Source of the DNA: a virus
Virus record (IMG/VR): IMGVR_UViG_3300028800_000071
Span: 16,796 to 80,795 of that record
Strand: one strand, 5' to 3'
Length of the DNA stretch: 64,000 nucleotides
A model generated the notes under the pieces. It made no database searches and had not been told where the DNA came from. It saw only the letters and a program-made list of their open reading frames with translations. Positions 58,314 through 64,000 of this stretch are shown one piece after another. The translations under genes were made by a program, and so were the position numbers. Within the stretch, counting starts at the first letter, position 1. Every line of letters starts with the position of its first letter.

Positions 58314-58594
58314 ACGACGACGAGAAGATCATCGGGCATCTGTACGAAAAGGCCGTACAGAACATGAGCGAGGCGATCGCCAAGAACGAGGACGAGCTCA
58401 TGAAACGGATCATTGCCATGTACGGGTACGATCCCGACCCGTCGCCGACGGCGATCTGGCGCAAGCATATCCGTCTTGAGCATCGGCACGTCGGCTTGAA
58501 GATCATCTTCGTTGACGGCACGCCCGTCTGCCGCATCGAAACCGAACCGAGCGAAGATAGCAGATCCTGGATCGTCCGTGTGGTGCTCTGTTGA
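58310..58594 (+). CDS. Small acidic protein upstream of the TIGR array
   Basis: 94 residues, ATGA start. Helical first half (Y-E-K-A-V-Q-N-M-S-E-A-I), then beta (R-H-V-G-L-K-I-I-F-V-D-G). Stop is ~5 nt before the first array motif. No link to TIGR systems that I know; co-transcription is possible. Confidence 0.5.
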   Translation: MNDDEKIIGHLYEKAVQNMSEAIAKNEDELMKRIIAMYGYDPDPSPTAIWRKHIRLEHRHVGLKIIFVDGTPVCRIETEPSEDSRSWIVRVVLC

Positions 58595-58598
58595 AATC

Positions 58599-59645
58599 GG
58601 TAGCCAGAAAGGAAGCGAGAATCATAACCATAGAGCCTAGCCGTTCCCACGGCGGGAACCATAGCAAATGCGCGAGCCACGATAGCCGCGAGAACCATAT
58701 TTCGCGCGCGAGCCAGCGGAGAATAGAGAACCATAGCCTTTGCGCGAGCCACGCTGTTTGTGGGAACCAAAATATAAGTGCGAGACAATAAAATGGCGCG
58801 AACCATTACTCATGATCGAGCCATACACGAAGCGCAAACCAACGCGATGACGCGAGCCACACCACGTGCGAGAACCTAGTACCACGAGCGAGTCAAAGTA
58901 ATCGCTAGAACCAATCGGCATGAACGAGCCAACGCAGGGTGAGAGAACCAACATAAGAGAGCGATCCACACCTGGACGCCTTGAAACAATACACTTGCGA
59001 GAGTCATTTGCTGGCGCGAACCATGGAAAAAGAACGAGACACACTTGTAGAGTGAACCAATGAAGAAGATCGAGACACACAGGTCGTGCGAGAACCAACA
59101 GCAAGGATCGAACCAATGAAAGGGAGAGAACCTATCGCGAGGCGAGCGAGCCTGAAGGCAGAGAGAATCATAGCACCGGCGCGAGCCACGCCCCATCGGC
59201 GAGAACCATATTATGCGCGCGAGCCATATCTAGAGTGAGAACCATCTTCGTAGCGCGAGCCAACGTGAAGTGAGAGAACCAAGGAGGGAAAGCGAGCCGA
59301 CCTGTGTGCGGGAACCAATAAATAAGAGCGAGCCATTCAGGACGATCGAAACAATGATCTTGTGCGAGCCTGTTTGACCTGCGCGAACCATAGAGAGTGT
59401 GCGAGCCTTGGCTCTGGAGAGAACCATAGTAGAGGTGCGAGCCAGGACCCAAGCGCGAACCGTACGATCAGAACGAGCCAATATGTTCGGCGTGAACCAA
59501 TTCTAATGCGCGAGCCATCAAGAAAGAGCGAACCATTCGAAGCAGCGCGAGACAAAAGCTCCGTGAGAATCAGACCGCCCGATCGAGCCAATAGCTCCGC
59601 GCGAACCATCTGACACGGCGCGATCCATAACGAACGAGCGAACCA
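58599..59645 (+). repeat. TIGR array (tandem interspaced guide RNA array), 29 repeat pairs
   Basis: Two motifs alternate along the whole stretch: type E, GCGAGCCA (variants GAGACA, GAGTCA, GATCCA), and type O, GAGAACCA (variants GCGAACCA, GAATCA). By eye there are 58 motifs, 29 E and 29 O in strict alternation; 44 of the 57 spacings are exactly 18 nt and the rest 17-20. Between motifs are ~10-nt variable segments, no two obviously alike. One E-O pair is ~36 nt, the processed length of tigRNAs (two spacers per guide). The 17/19/20-nt steps break every reading frame, so the array is non-coding. A Tas-like gene follows 51 nt downstream. Confidence 0.85.
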
Positions 59646-59696
59646 TAATCCTAGCGAACTCTTTTCAACACAACACAGATTGAAAGGGAATCCAAA
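59646..59696 (+). other. Gap between TIGR array and Tas gene
   Basis: 51 bases. Begins with a degraded half-motif (GCGAACT near 59654) and ends with AAAGGGAAT as SD for the Tas gene. A-rich; no promoter picked out. Confidence 0.5.
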
Positions 59697-60545
59697 ATGA
59701 TCCAAAACGAAGAAGGCCTTTTGAACTCCGACGCCCTGATCGAAAAGCTCGGGCGCGATCTCAAGAGAGCCGCAGCAGGCTTCACACGTAACGAAGCCCG
59801 CTTTATCGTCGAACTGCATTACGATATGCAATCCTTCCGCATCGAAAGCCAAGGCCGCGTCCGAGCTCTCGGTGAAGCCGGCGCCCCGATCGAAACGCTG
59901 CAATACTTCCTGCGGCAAATGGAACTGATCGAAGTCGCCTCCGCAGCGGTGCTCGATTCCTACAGCGCCGCCAATCCGCTCGGGCGATGGGCGCGCGAGA
60001 TCCTCGGCATCGGACCGAAGTTCGCCGCCGGCCTGCTTGCGCATATCGACATTCCCAACGCCAAGACGGCCGGGCAAATCTGGGCCTTCGCCGGCCTCGA
60101 TCCGACGCGCGAGTGGAAGAAGGGCGAGAAGCGTCCATGGAACGCGCGCCTCAAAAAACTCTGCTGGCTGATCGGCGAATCGTTCGTCAAAGTGAGCGGC
60201 AACGAGAACGCCTTCTATGGCCAACTCTATAAGCAGCGCAAGGCGTACGAGACGGCTAAGAACGAGGCCGGCGACTACGCCGAGCTCGCGGCGTCGATCT
60301 TGGAGAAGAAGAACTACAGCGCCGATACGACGGCGAAAGCCGAGTACCAAAAGGGACGGCTACCAAAGGCGCATATCCACGCTCGCGCCAAGCGCTATGC
60401 CGTCAAACTGTTCCTGGCGCATTACTTCGAGGTCGGCTGTAAGCTCGCCGGCCGCACGCCGCCGATACCCTATCCGGTCGCGCACCAAAACCACGCGCAT
60501 TACATTGCGCCGCCCGGCATCGATCACGTGGAGGCCGTCGCATGA
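59697..60545 (+). CDS. Tas protein (TIGR-associated, Nop/IS110-C-like, no nuclease; TasA-like)
   Basis: 282 residues, ATG after AAAGGGAATCCAAA. Residues ~10-95 form long helices (coiled-coil-like). Residues 102-116 (I-L-G-I-G-P-K-F-A-A-G-L-L-A) are a helix-hairpin-helix, followed by I-W-A-F-A-G-L-D-P (128-136), K-K-G-E-K-R-P-W-N-A-R-L-K-K-L-C-W-L (141-158) and a C-terminal helical segment with K-A-H-I-H-A-R-A-K-R-Y-A-V-K-L. This is the C-terminal fold of IS110/IS116 transposases, related to the Nop domain of box C/D snoRNPs and Tas proteins. No DEDD, RuvC or HNH residues found, so a non-cleaving, DNA-binding effector is expected. The adjacent array fixes the identification more than sequence alone. 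Confidence 0.75.
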   Translation: MIQNEEGLLNSDALIEKLGRDLKRAAAGFTRNEARFIVELHYDMQSFRIESQGRVRALGEAGAPIETLQYFLRQMELIEVASAAVLDSYSAANPLGRWAREILGIGPKFAAGLLAHIDIPNAKTAGQIWAFAGLDPTREWKKGEKRPWNARLKKLCWLIGESFVKVSGNENAFYGQLYKQRKAYETAKNEAGDYAELAASILEKKNYSADTTAKAEYQKGRLPKAHIHARAKRYAVKLFLAHYFEVGCKLAGRTPPIPYPVAHQNHAHYIAPPGIDHVEAVA

Positions 60546-60649
60546 AAAAGGAACTCGCAACCGGCTTCTTCATGATCGCGATGGCGGCGTCGATCGCCGG
60601 GTTGGCCGTGATCGCAACGATCGCCATTACGGCGGGAGGGCATCGCTAA
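60542..60649 (+). CDS. 35-residue membrane micro-protein after Tas
   Basis: ATG 60542 overlaps the Tas stop (ATGA) and the TAA overlaps the next ATG. One hydrophobic helix (F-M-I-A-M-A-A-S-I-A-G-L-A-V-I-A-T-I-A-I) and ending G-G-H-R. The final codons contain the next gene's SD (GGGAGGGCATCGCTA). Unknown. Confidence 0.5.
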   Translation: MKKELATGFFMIAMAASIAGLAVIATIAITAGGHR

Positions 60650-60903
60650 TGCTGACCTTCACGCTGCCAGACGGCACGAAGCGTATCTTCCCCGAGAGCA
60701 ACGACGACGTGCATACGAAAGTGATCGTCCTGTTCTACAACGCCGACGGCTGGAACTTTCATTGGGAAGATACGACCGCCACACTAGCGCGCGGCGTCGG
60801 GTACGATTCGGCCTGCCGTTTTAACGGCGGCAAAGTCAACGGCAATCAGATCGAGTTCGATACGCCGGAAGGCAAATACACGCTGACCTGGGGAGATAAA
60901 TAA
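60649..60903 (+). CDS. Small beta-rich protein
   Basis: 84 residues, TAATG overlap. Strand pattern (L-T-F-T-L-P-D-G-T-K-R-I-F, V-I-V-L-F-Y) and closing Y-T-L-T-W-G. Unknown. Confidence 0.5.
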   Translation: MLTFTLPDGTKRIFPESNDDVHTKVIVLFYNADGWNFHWEDTTATLARGVGYDSACRFNGGKVNGNQIEFDTPEGKYTLTWGDK

Positions 60904-61181
60904 TGGCCGTACAGTTAGACGTCGAGCGCCTCATGAGCGTCGTCGATGCTATCCGCGAGCACAACGCCATGGATTGGGCCGAAGTTGGCAAGGCGATCGA
61001 CGTATCGCCGTCAACGCTCGCGCGCATGGAGAAAGGCGAGCAGCCGAACGTCACGACGCTCTGCCGGCTGCTGCGTTGGTCGAATATCGACGTGCGCAAA
61101 TATATCTCCGACGTTACGCAAGCCGAGCTCGTACCAACGCCGGCGATGGCGGAAGGCGGCGACGCAAATGGCGGCGACTGA
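60903..61181 (+). CDS. XRE-family HTH protein
   Basis: 92 residues. Residues ~20-70 carry a Cro/C1-type HTH: W-A-E-V-G-K-A-I-D-V-S-P-S-T-L-A-R-M-E-K-G (recognition helix S-P-S-T-L-A-R-M-E). C-terminal acidic tail. TAATG start after the previous gene. Possible regulator of this gene block. Confidence 0.7.
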   Translation: MAVQLDVERLMSVVDAIREHNAMDWAEVGKAIDVSPSTLARMEKGEQPNVTTLCRLLRWSNIDVRKYISDVTQAELVPTPAMAEGGDANGGD

Positions 61182-61629
61182 GCCGCTTGCCGAAGCCTTC
61201 GAGCCTTGTTATGCGTGCGATGGCAAAGGGTGGCGGGATCTCACCGATCTGCCGCCCGGCGCCCCCGTTCGCCGGGTTCGCCAGCCGATCGACGAGCTCG
61301 GGTATCGCGTCGGGTGCGATCGGTGTAACGATACCGGATCGCTCCAGCGCGTGAAGCCCGGCGATTATTGGTACGCATGGAGCAACGCGATCGGTGGTGC
61401 ATACAAGGGATGCCGTCTAACGGTGCTCGTGCTCGCCATCGTTGACGGGCTGTATCGCGCTCGCGTTTGGCAAGCGTCGGGAGAGTGTTATGACGAGTGG
61501 CTTCCGCGGTCGTGGTTCGATGGCATCGGGCTGCAACTGTGCTGCCGAATGGAATCAAAGGGGTGCCACTTCAATCACAAACGGTATCGGTATTGGTTCC
61601 CGTCGCCGGCATTCGGAGGGCCGCCATGA
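61168..61629 (+). CDS. DnaJ-type zinc-finger protein
   Basis: 153 residues from ATG 61168, overlapping the HTH gene by 14 nt. Two half zinc sites C-Y-A-C-D-G-K-G and C-D-R-C-N-D-T-G, of the DnaJ CxxCxGxG type, then a mixed body with R-V-W-Q-A-S-G-E-C-Y-D-E-W. Short phage zinc-finger proteins of this type are frequent; function unknown. Confidence 0.6.
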   Translation: MAATEPLAEAFEPCYACDGKGWRDLTDLPPGAPVRRVRQPIDELGYRVGCDRCNDTGSLQRVKPGDYWYAWSNAIGGAYKGCRLTVLVLAIVDGLYRARVWQASGECYDEWLPRSWFDGIGLQLCCRMESKGCHFNHKRYRYWFPSPAFGGPP

Positions 61630-61937
61630 AGGTGCGCGTCACCGAGGAAATGGTGCGGCGGTTTTGCGAGGCGAACGCGATCGCAGGGCATGGTTCCCCG
61701 TGCGATTGCGATGGCGAATACCATAAAGGCATCCGCGCTGGCCTGAGAGCCGTTCTCTCGGGTGTCGGCGAGCTCTGCTCTCCTCGGTTCTGCGAATGCA
61801 AAAAGCCCGAGCCCGATCCGACCTATCACAATCGTTGCAAGGCCGTCGTTCGTCCAGCGCGCGACCCGATGGATGGCCGATTCTGTTACGGGTTCATTCG
61901 CGGCGTATCGGAACGTCGTGATGGGAGGAAAAAGTGA
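61626..61937 (+). CDS. Small Cys-rich protein
   Basis: 103 residues, ATGA start. C-D-C-D and F-C-E-C-K-K-P clusters plus a C-terminal basic tail; zinc binding likely. Ends in a GTGA overlap. Unknown. Confidence 0.5.
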   Translation: MKVRVTEEMVRRFCEANAIAGHGSPCDCDGEYHKGIRAGLRAVLSGVGELCSPRFCECKKPEPDPTYHNRCKAVVRPARDPMDGRFCYGFIRGVSERRDGRKK

Positions 61938-62374
61938 AGCATCTACTCGCGAGCGGCTGCATATCGCAGGTCACGCTCGACTTCAAATGGCGCAAGCGCA
62001 TCATCGTCCCGAACCCCGAGCGATTCATCTTCGAGCCAGCAGGCGATACGCGCCTCGTGGTCATTCACGGCCGTATCACGGTCTGGAAAATCACGACGCA
62101 TATCCTGAGCCGATCGTTCGAACAAAAGTTCGGCGATCTGCCGTGGTGCGAAAGCATGATCACCGTGGGACCCGGCGTCGTCATCCGGCGCCTCGTCCTC
62201 GACCCCGAGCAACTGCCGACCATGCTGCGCGTCGATCAGATCTACGATCGCGCCGAGCAAGATATCAACAGCGTGCGCTTTTACGGTATCCAAAGCATGG
62301 TCGTCGAGAGCGATATCATCAAGAAGGTCGCAGCCTTTATTGTCGTCGCAAGGCGACGGGAGAATATTGCATGA
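61934..62374 (+). CDS. Early protein, unknown
   Basis: 146 residues, GTG overlap. Beta-rich (Q-V-T-L-D-F-K-W-R-K-R-I-I-V-P, V-V-I-H-G-R-I-T-V) then helix. No catalytic motif. Confidence 0.55.
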   Translation: MKHLLASGCISQVTLDFKWRKRIIVPNPERFIFEPAGDTRLVVIHGRITVWKITTHILSRSFEQKFGDLPWCESMITVGPGVVIRRLVLDPEQLPTMLRVDQIYDRAEQDINSVRFYGIQSMVVESDIIKKVAAFIVVARRRENIA

Positions 62375-62586
62375 CTAAGGCTCCGCAGCAGCCGTTGACG
62401 CGAGCAGACCTTCCCATCGAGTTGCGGATAAACGCAGACCGAGAGGCTTGTCCGGCCTACGCGAGAGGTTTGATGCGCGAAGCCGCAGCCGCGTTGGAAC
62501 GCCTCCAATCAACGCTCGATAGACAAAAGATACTAATAAAACAGCAGCGCGAGATAATAGACCGCGCCTATAACCCACAACACTAA
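62371..62586 (+). CDS. Small coiled-coil protein
   Basis: 71 residues, ATGA overlap. Polar start and a C-terminal helix L-E-R-L-Q-S-T-L-D-R-Q-K-I-L-I-K. Marks the edge beyond which base composition turns more AT-rich. Confidence 0.5.
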   Translation: MTKAPQQPLTRADLPIELRINADREACPAYARGLMREAAAALERLQSTLDRQKILIKQQREIIDRAYNPQH

Positions 62587-62640
62587 GACTTTACGGCATC
62601 AAAGCCGCCATCGCCAGCGCCAAGAAAGAGGGAAGCTAAA

Positions 62641-62835
62641 ATGGAACGTGTTGACGCGCTACAAACAGAATGCTTAATCACACAAGGTAAGCTGGACGAA
62701 ATGCGGCAGGCGGCCAAGACTGTAGACTCCAGGAGCCTTCGAAAAGTTTTTGCAATGGCGGATGAGGACAAGCCGCAATATGTTGAGCAGTTGGTTTGGT
62801 TATTAGATAAAATCGAGGAGATTTGCAAGCGATGA
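62641..62835 (+). CDS. Small helical protein
   Basis: 64 residues, ATG after AGAGGGAAGC. Helices with R-K-V-F-A-M-A-D-E-D-K-P-Q-Y-V-E-Q-L-V. Overlaps the next gene by 4 nt. Lower GC than the genes to its left. Confidence 0.5.
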   Translation: MERVDALQTECLITQGKLDEMRQAAKTVDSRSLRKVFAMADEDKPQYVEQLVWLLDKIEEICKR

Positions 62836-63041
62836 CCCGCAAAGAAGCAGCACGGCGATTCCAGGCGCTGCAACAGCAGAATGACGAGATGCGTGCGTTG
62901 CTTATCGCTATCGAGCCGCGCTGCGAATACGTCGGCTGCGAGAGGCCGGGGCCACACGTTACGCACACCATCGGTGGAAGCGCGTCGGCAACCCCAGCAC
63001 AGCAACAAGCGGGTAGTCCCAAGAAGAAAAGTGAGGAATAG
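62832..63041 (+). CDS. Small protein with coiled coil
   Basis: 69 residues from ATG 62832. Helix Q-A-L-Q-Q-Q-N-D-E-M-R-A-L-L, then C-E-Y-V-G-C and a Lys-rich end. Unknown. Confidence 0.45.
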   Translation: MTRKEAARRFQALQQQNDEMRALLIAIEPRCEYVGCERPGPHVTHTIGGSASATPAQQQAGSPKKKSEE

Positions 63042-63045
63042 AAAC

Positions 63046-63180
63046 GTGATTAGGTTTTTCGCCCGCGTGTTTTGCGGGATTTTCGGGCACCGTTACGGCC
63101 TCGCGCCGGGGTATCCATCCGCAACAGACGACCGCATTTACGAGTGCAAGACTTGGGGTTGTCGGGATTGGCACGGATGA
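63046..63180 (+). CDS. Small protein, 44 residues, zinc-like
   Basis: GTG 63046 follows GAGGAATAG. F-G-H-R-Y-G and Y-E-C-K-T-W-G-C-R-D-W-H-G. Ends overlapping the next ATG. Possibly a zinc knuckle. Confidence 0.45.
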   Translation: MIRFFARVFCGIFGHRYGLAPGYPSATDDRIYECKTWGCRDWHG

Positions 63181-63404
63181 GCAACACCAACGCCCCCTAC
63201 ACCTCCAAGGCCCATTTTCATATCGTAGCGGGACCCGAGTCCCAGTTCGTTTCGTCGCCCATCGCGACGTTGCGTAAAGCAAGGAATCGTTTAGTGGCGG
63301 TAAAAAGCCCGAAACATATCGTTGAGTGTAGCGCCGCCACAAGGGCCGATTTCTGCGAAAGCGTTTTTGACGGTTCTATTCTTCGAGCGAAGGTGGTTAC
63401 ATGA
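63177..63404 (+). CDS. Small protein, unknown
   Basis: 75 residues from ATG 63177 (ATGA). Beta/alpha mix, basic middle (L-R-K-A-R-N-R-L-V-A-V-K). Overlaps the next gene. Unknown. Confidence 0.45.
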   Translation: MSNTNAPYTSKAHFHIVAGPESQFVSSPIATLRKARNRLVAVKSPKHIVECSAATRADFCESVFDGSILRAKVVT

Positions 63405-63706
63405 GCTACACCTCCGAGGACCTTACTGCGCTCCCGAAGATTGCGGAGCGGTTGCGAAACAATATGCCGCACAATCATATTGGCGACCCCGCTGGACTGG
63501 GCGACCCGATTCTCTACTGCACAAGTTGTTGCGAAAGGCGCGAAGCCGCATCCGCGCTACTCAAGGCACACGCTGAGATAGTGAGGTTGCAGGGGCGGCT
63601 AACGAGCGTTACCGCGTTCGCTGATAGATGGGACGCAGACGGCGTGATAGGCACAGCCGAGTGGTGTGAACTGCGCCAAACCGCAAGCCGCTTGGAGGGC
63701 AAATAA
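63401..63706 (+). CDS. Small protein with Cys triplet
   Basis: 101 residues, ATGA start. C-T-S-C-C near residue 40, then a helical C-half and ending R-L-E-G-K. The last codons contain the SD (GGAGGGCAAATA) of the next gene. Unknown. Confidence 0.5.
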   Translation: MSYTSEDLTALPKIAERLRNNMPHNHIGDPAGLGDPILYCTSCCERREAASALLKAHAEIVRLQGRLTSVTAFADRWDADGVIGTAEWCELRQTASRLEGK

Positions 63707-63891
63707 TGCATGAAATGACGCTTCGTTATATTGCGGGATTCTCGCTATTGGTAGCGGTTCTGTTGGCGCTATTTTGCCCCGTAATAGCCCAGGCACTATG
63801 GATTTTGAAGAAACGTTTGGACGCTCATAGCCTACAAAAAAGCGCAAGGTATTCTCCACCCAAAGACGACCCGCGCTTGGAGGGCAAATAA
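63706..63891 (+). CDS. Small membrane protein
   Basis: 61 residues, TAATG overlap. One transmembrane helix (F-S-L-L-V-A-V-L-L-A-L-F-C-P-V-I) and a basic tail, again ending R-L-E-G-K with the same SD-bearing end as the gene before it. Confidence 0.5.
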   Translation: MHEMTLRYIAGFSLLVAVLLALFCPVIAQALWILKKRLDAHSLQKSARYSPPKDDPRLEGK

Positions 63892-64000
63892 TGGCTGCTG
63901 ATGAGTTTTGTAATCCGAAGAAGTTTTTATGGTGGACGTACTCGGCCCACGACTGGCAAGATTTTCAAGGCATGAACTGGGATTTGCCCGGCTATTCCCG
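63891..64000 (+). CDS. Gene running off the right edge (3' truncated)
   Basis: ATG 63891 after GGAGGGCAAATA. First 36 residues visible, Trp-rich (F-L-W-W-T-Y-S-A-H-D-W). Too short to classify. Confidence 0.4.
   Translation, partial: MAADEFCNPKKFLWWTYSAHDWQDFQGMNWDLPGYS

Noticed and set aside
58637-59481. Several 60-160-codon minus-strand frames in the array region, with G-S-R repeats every six residues
   Set aside because: The frames exist because the motif step is 18 nt (a multiple of 3). The 17-, 19- and 20-nt steps throw the frame off again and again, so no single protein is encoded. The repeat is explained at the nucleic-acid level.
58599-59645. CRISPR array
   Set aside because: The conserved motifs are only ~8 nt, two types alternate, the period is 18 nt and no Cas gene is present. 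CRISPR repeats are longer and identical.
59697-60545. Complete IS110-family transposase / insertion sequence
   Set aside because: The N-terminal DEDD (RuvC-like) half is missing, there are no element ends, and the gene is coupled to a TIGR-type array and phage genes on both sides.
1-64000. tRNA genes, integrase, att sites
   Set aside because: Looked for but none recognised by eye; a tRNAscan and integrase profile search over the full genome would settle it.

Overview
The window is an internal 64 kb piece of a tailed double-stranded DNA phage (or prophage) genome with a contractile tail. It is open at both ends: a portal-like gene runs in from the left and an unfinished gene runs off the right. 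Base composition is GC-rich, genes are packed with ATGA, GTGA and TAATG overlaps, and GTG and TTG starts are common. I see no tRNA, rRNA, integrase or complete insertion sequence. The host is not identifiable with certainty. The NHL-type lipoprotein, the many exported Pro/Thr- and Gly/Ser-rich proteins and the GAAC-N4-GTTC SOS-type box fit a high-GC environmental bacterium; Eremiobacterota or a similar phylum is my guess, not a result.

Layout. (1) 1-24.8 kb, plus strand: virion assembly. Portal C-terminus, Gly-rich scaffold, major capsid, neck proteins (with a complete CheY-like receiver protein among them), a beta-helix spike-like protein, tail sheath, tail tube, a tail assembly chaperone with a textbook -1 frameshift site, tape measure, hub, spike, gp25-like wedge, gpJ, gpI and exported fibre-like proteins. 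(2) 24.7-33.6 kb: a lone antisense gene with its own promoter, then lysis candidates, small membrane proteins, a lipoprotein and a 1094-residue repeat fibre, closed by a strong terminator. (3) 33.6-36 kb: a ParB-domain protein, an ABC-ATPase/GNAT fusion and a cluster of CAGACG repeats ending at a bidirectional terminator. (4) 36-47 kb, minus strand: a long operon of small early proteins, including a sliding clamp (DnaN) and an ASCH protein, fired from an extended -10 promoter near 47.06 kb. (5) 47-47.3 kb: divergent control region with an SOS-type box and 12-bp direct repeats, next to an apparently leaderless HTH regulator. (6) 47.3-64 kb, plus strand: recombination and DNA metabolism (AAA_24/Sak4-like ATPase, RusA-like resolvase, C5 cytosine methyltransferase with a second gene overprinted inside it), a DnaA-box cluster, a run of exported and membrane proteins, and a TIGR-Tas locus.

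The standout is 58.6-60.5 kb. About 1.05 kb of alternating GCGAGCCA and GAGAACCA motifs recurs every 18 nt (36 nt per pair, 29 pairs by my count). A 282-residue protein follows that resembles the C-terminal helix-hairpin-helix half of IS110 transposases and has no visible nuclease domain. This matches the recently described TIGR-Tas RNA-guided systems, whose arrays give 36-nt tandem-spacer guides and whose effector carries a Nop domain. The locus looks like the nuclease-less (TasA-like) form.

How the parts fit: DnaA boxes plus a phage clamp and no polymerase suggest capture of the host replisome. The HTH/SOS-box region is the likely early switch. The methyltransferase, ParB/ABC-GNAT pair and second GNAT protein point to nucleic-acid modification or defence evasion. 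Several exported proteins probably modify the host envelope or serve as adhesins.
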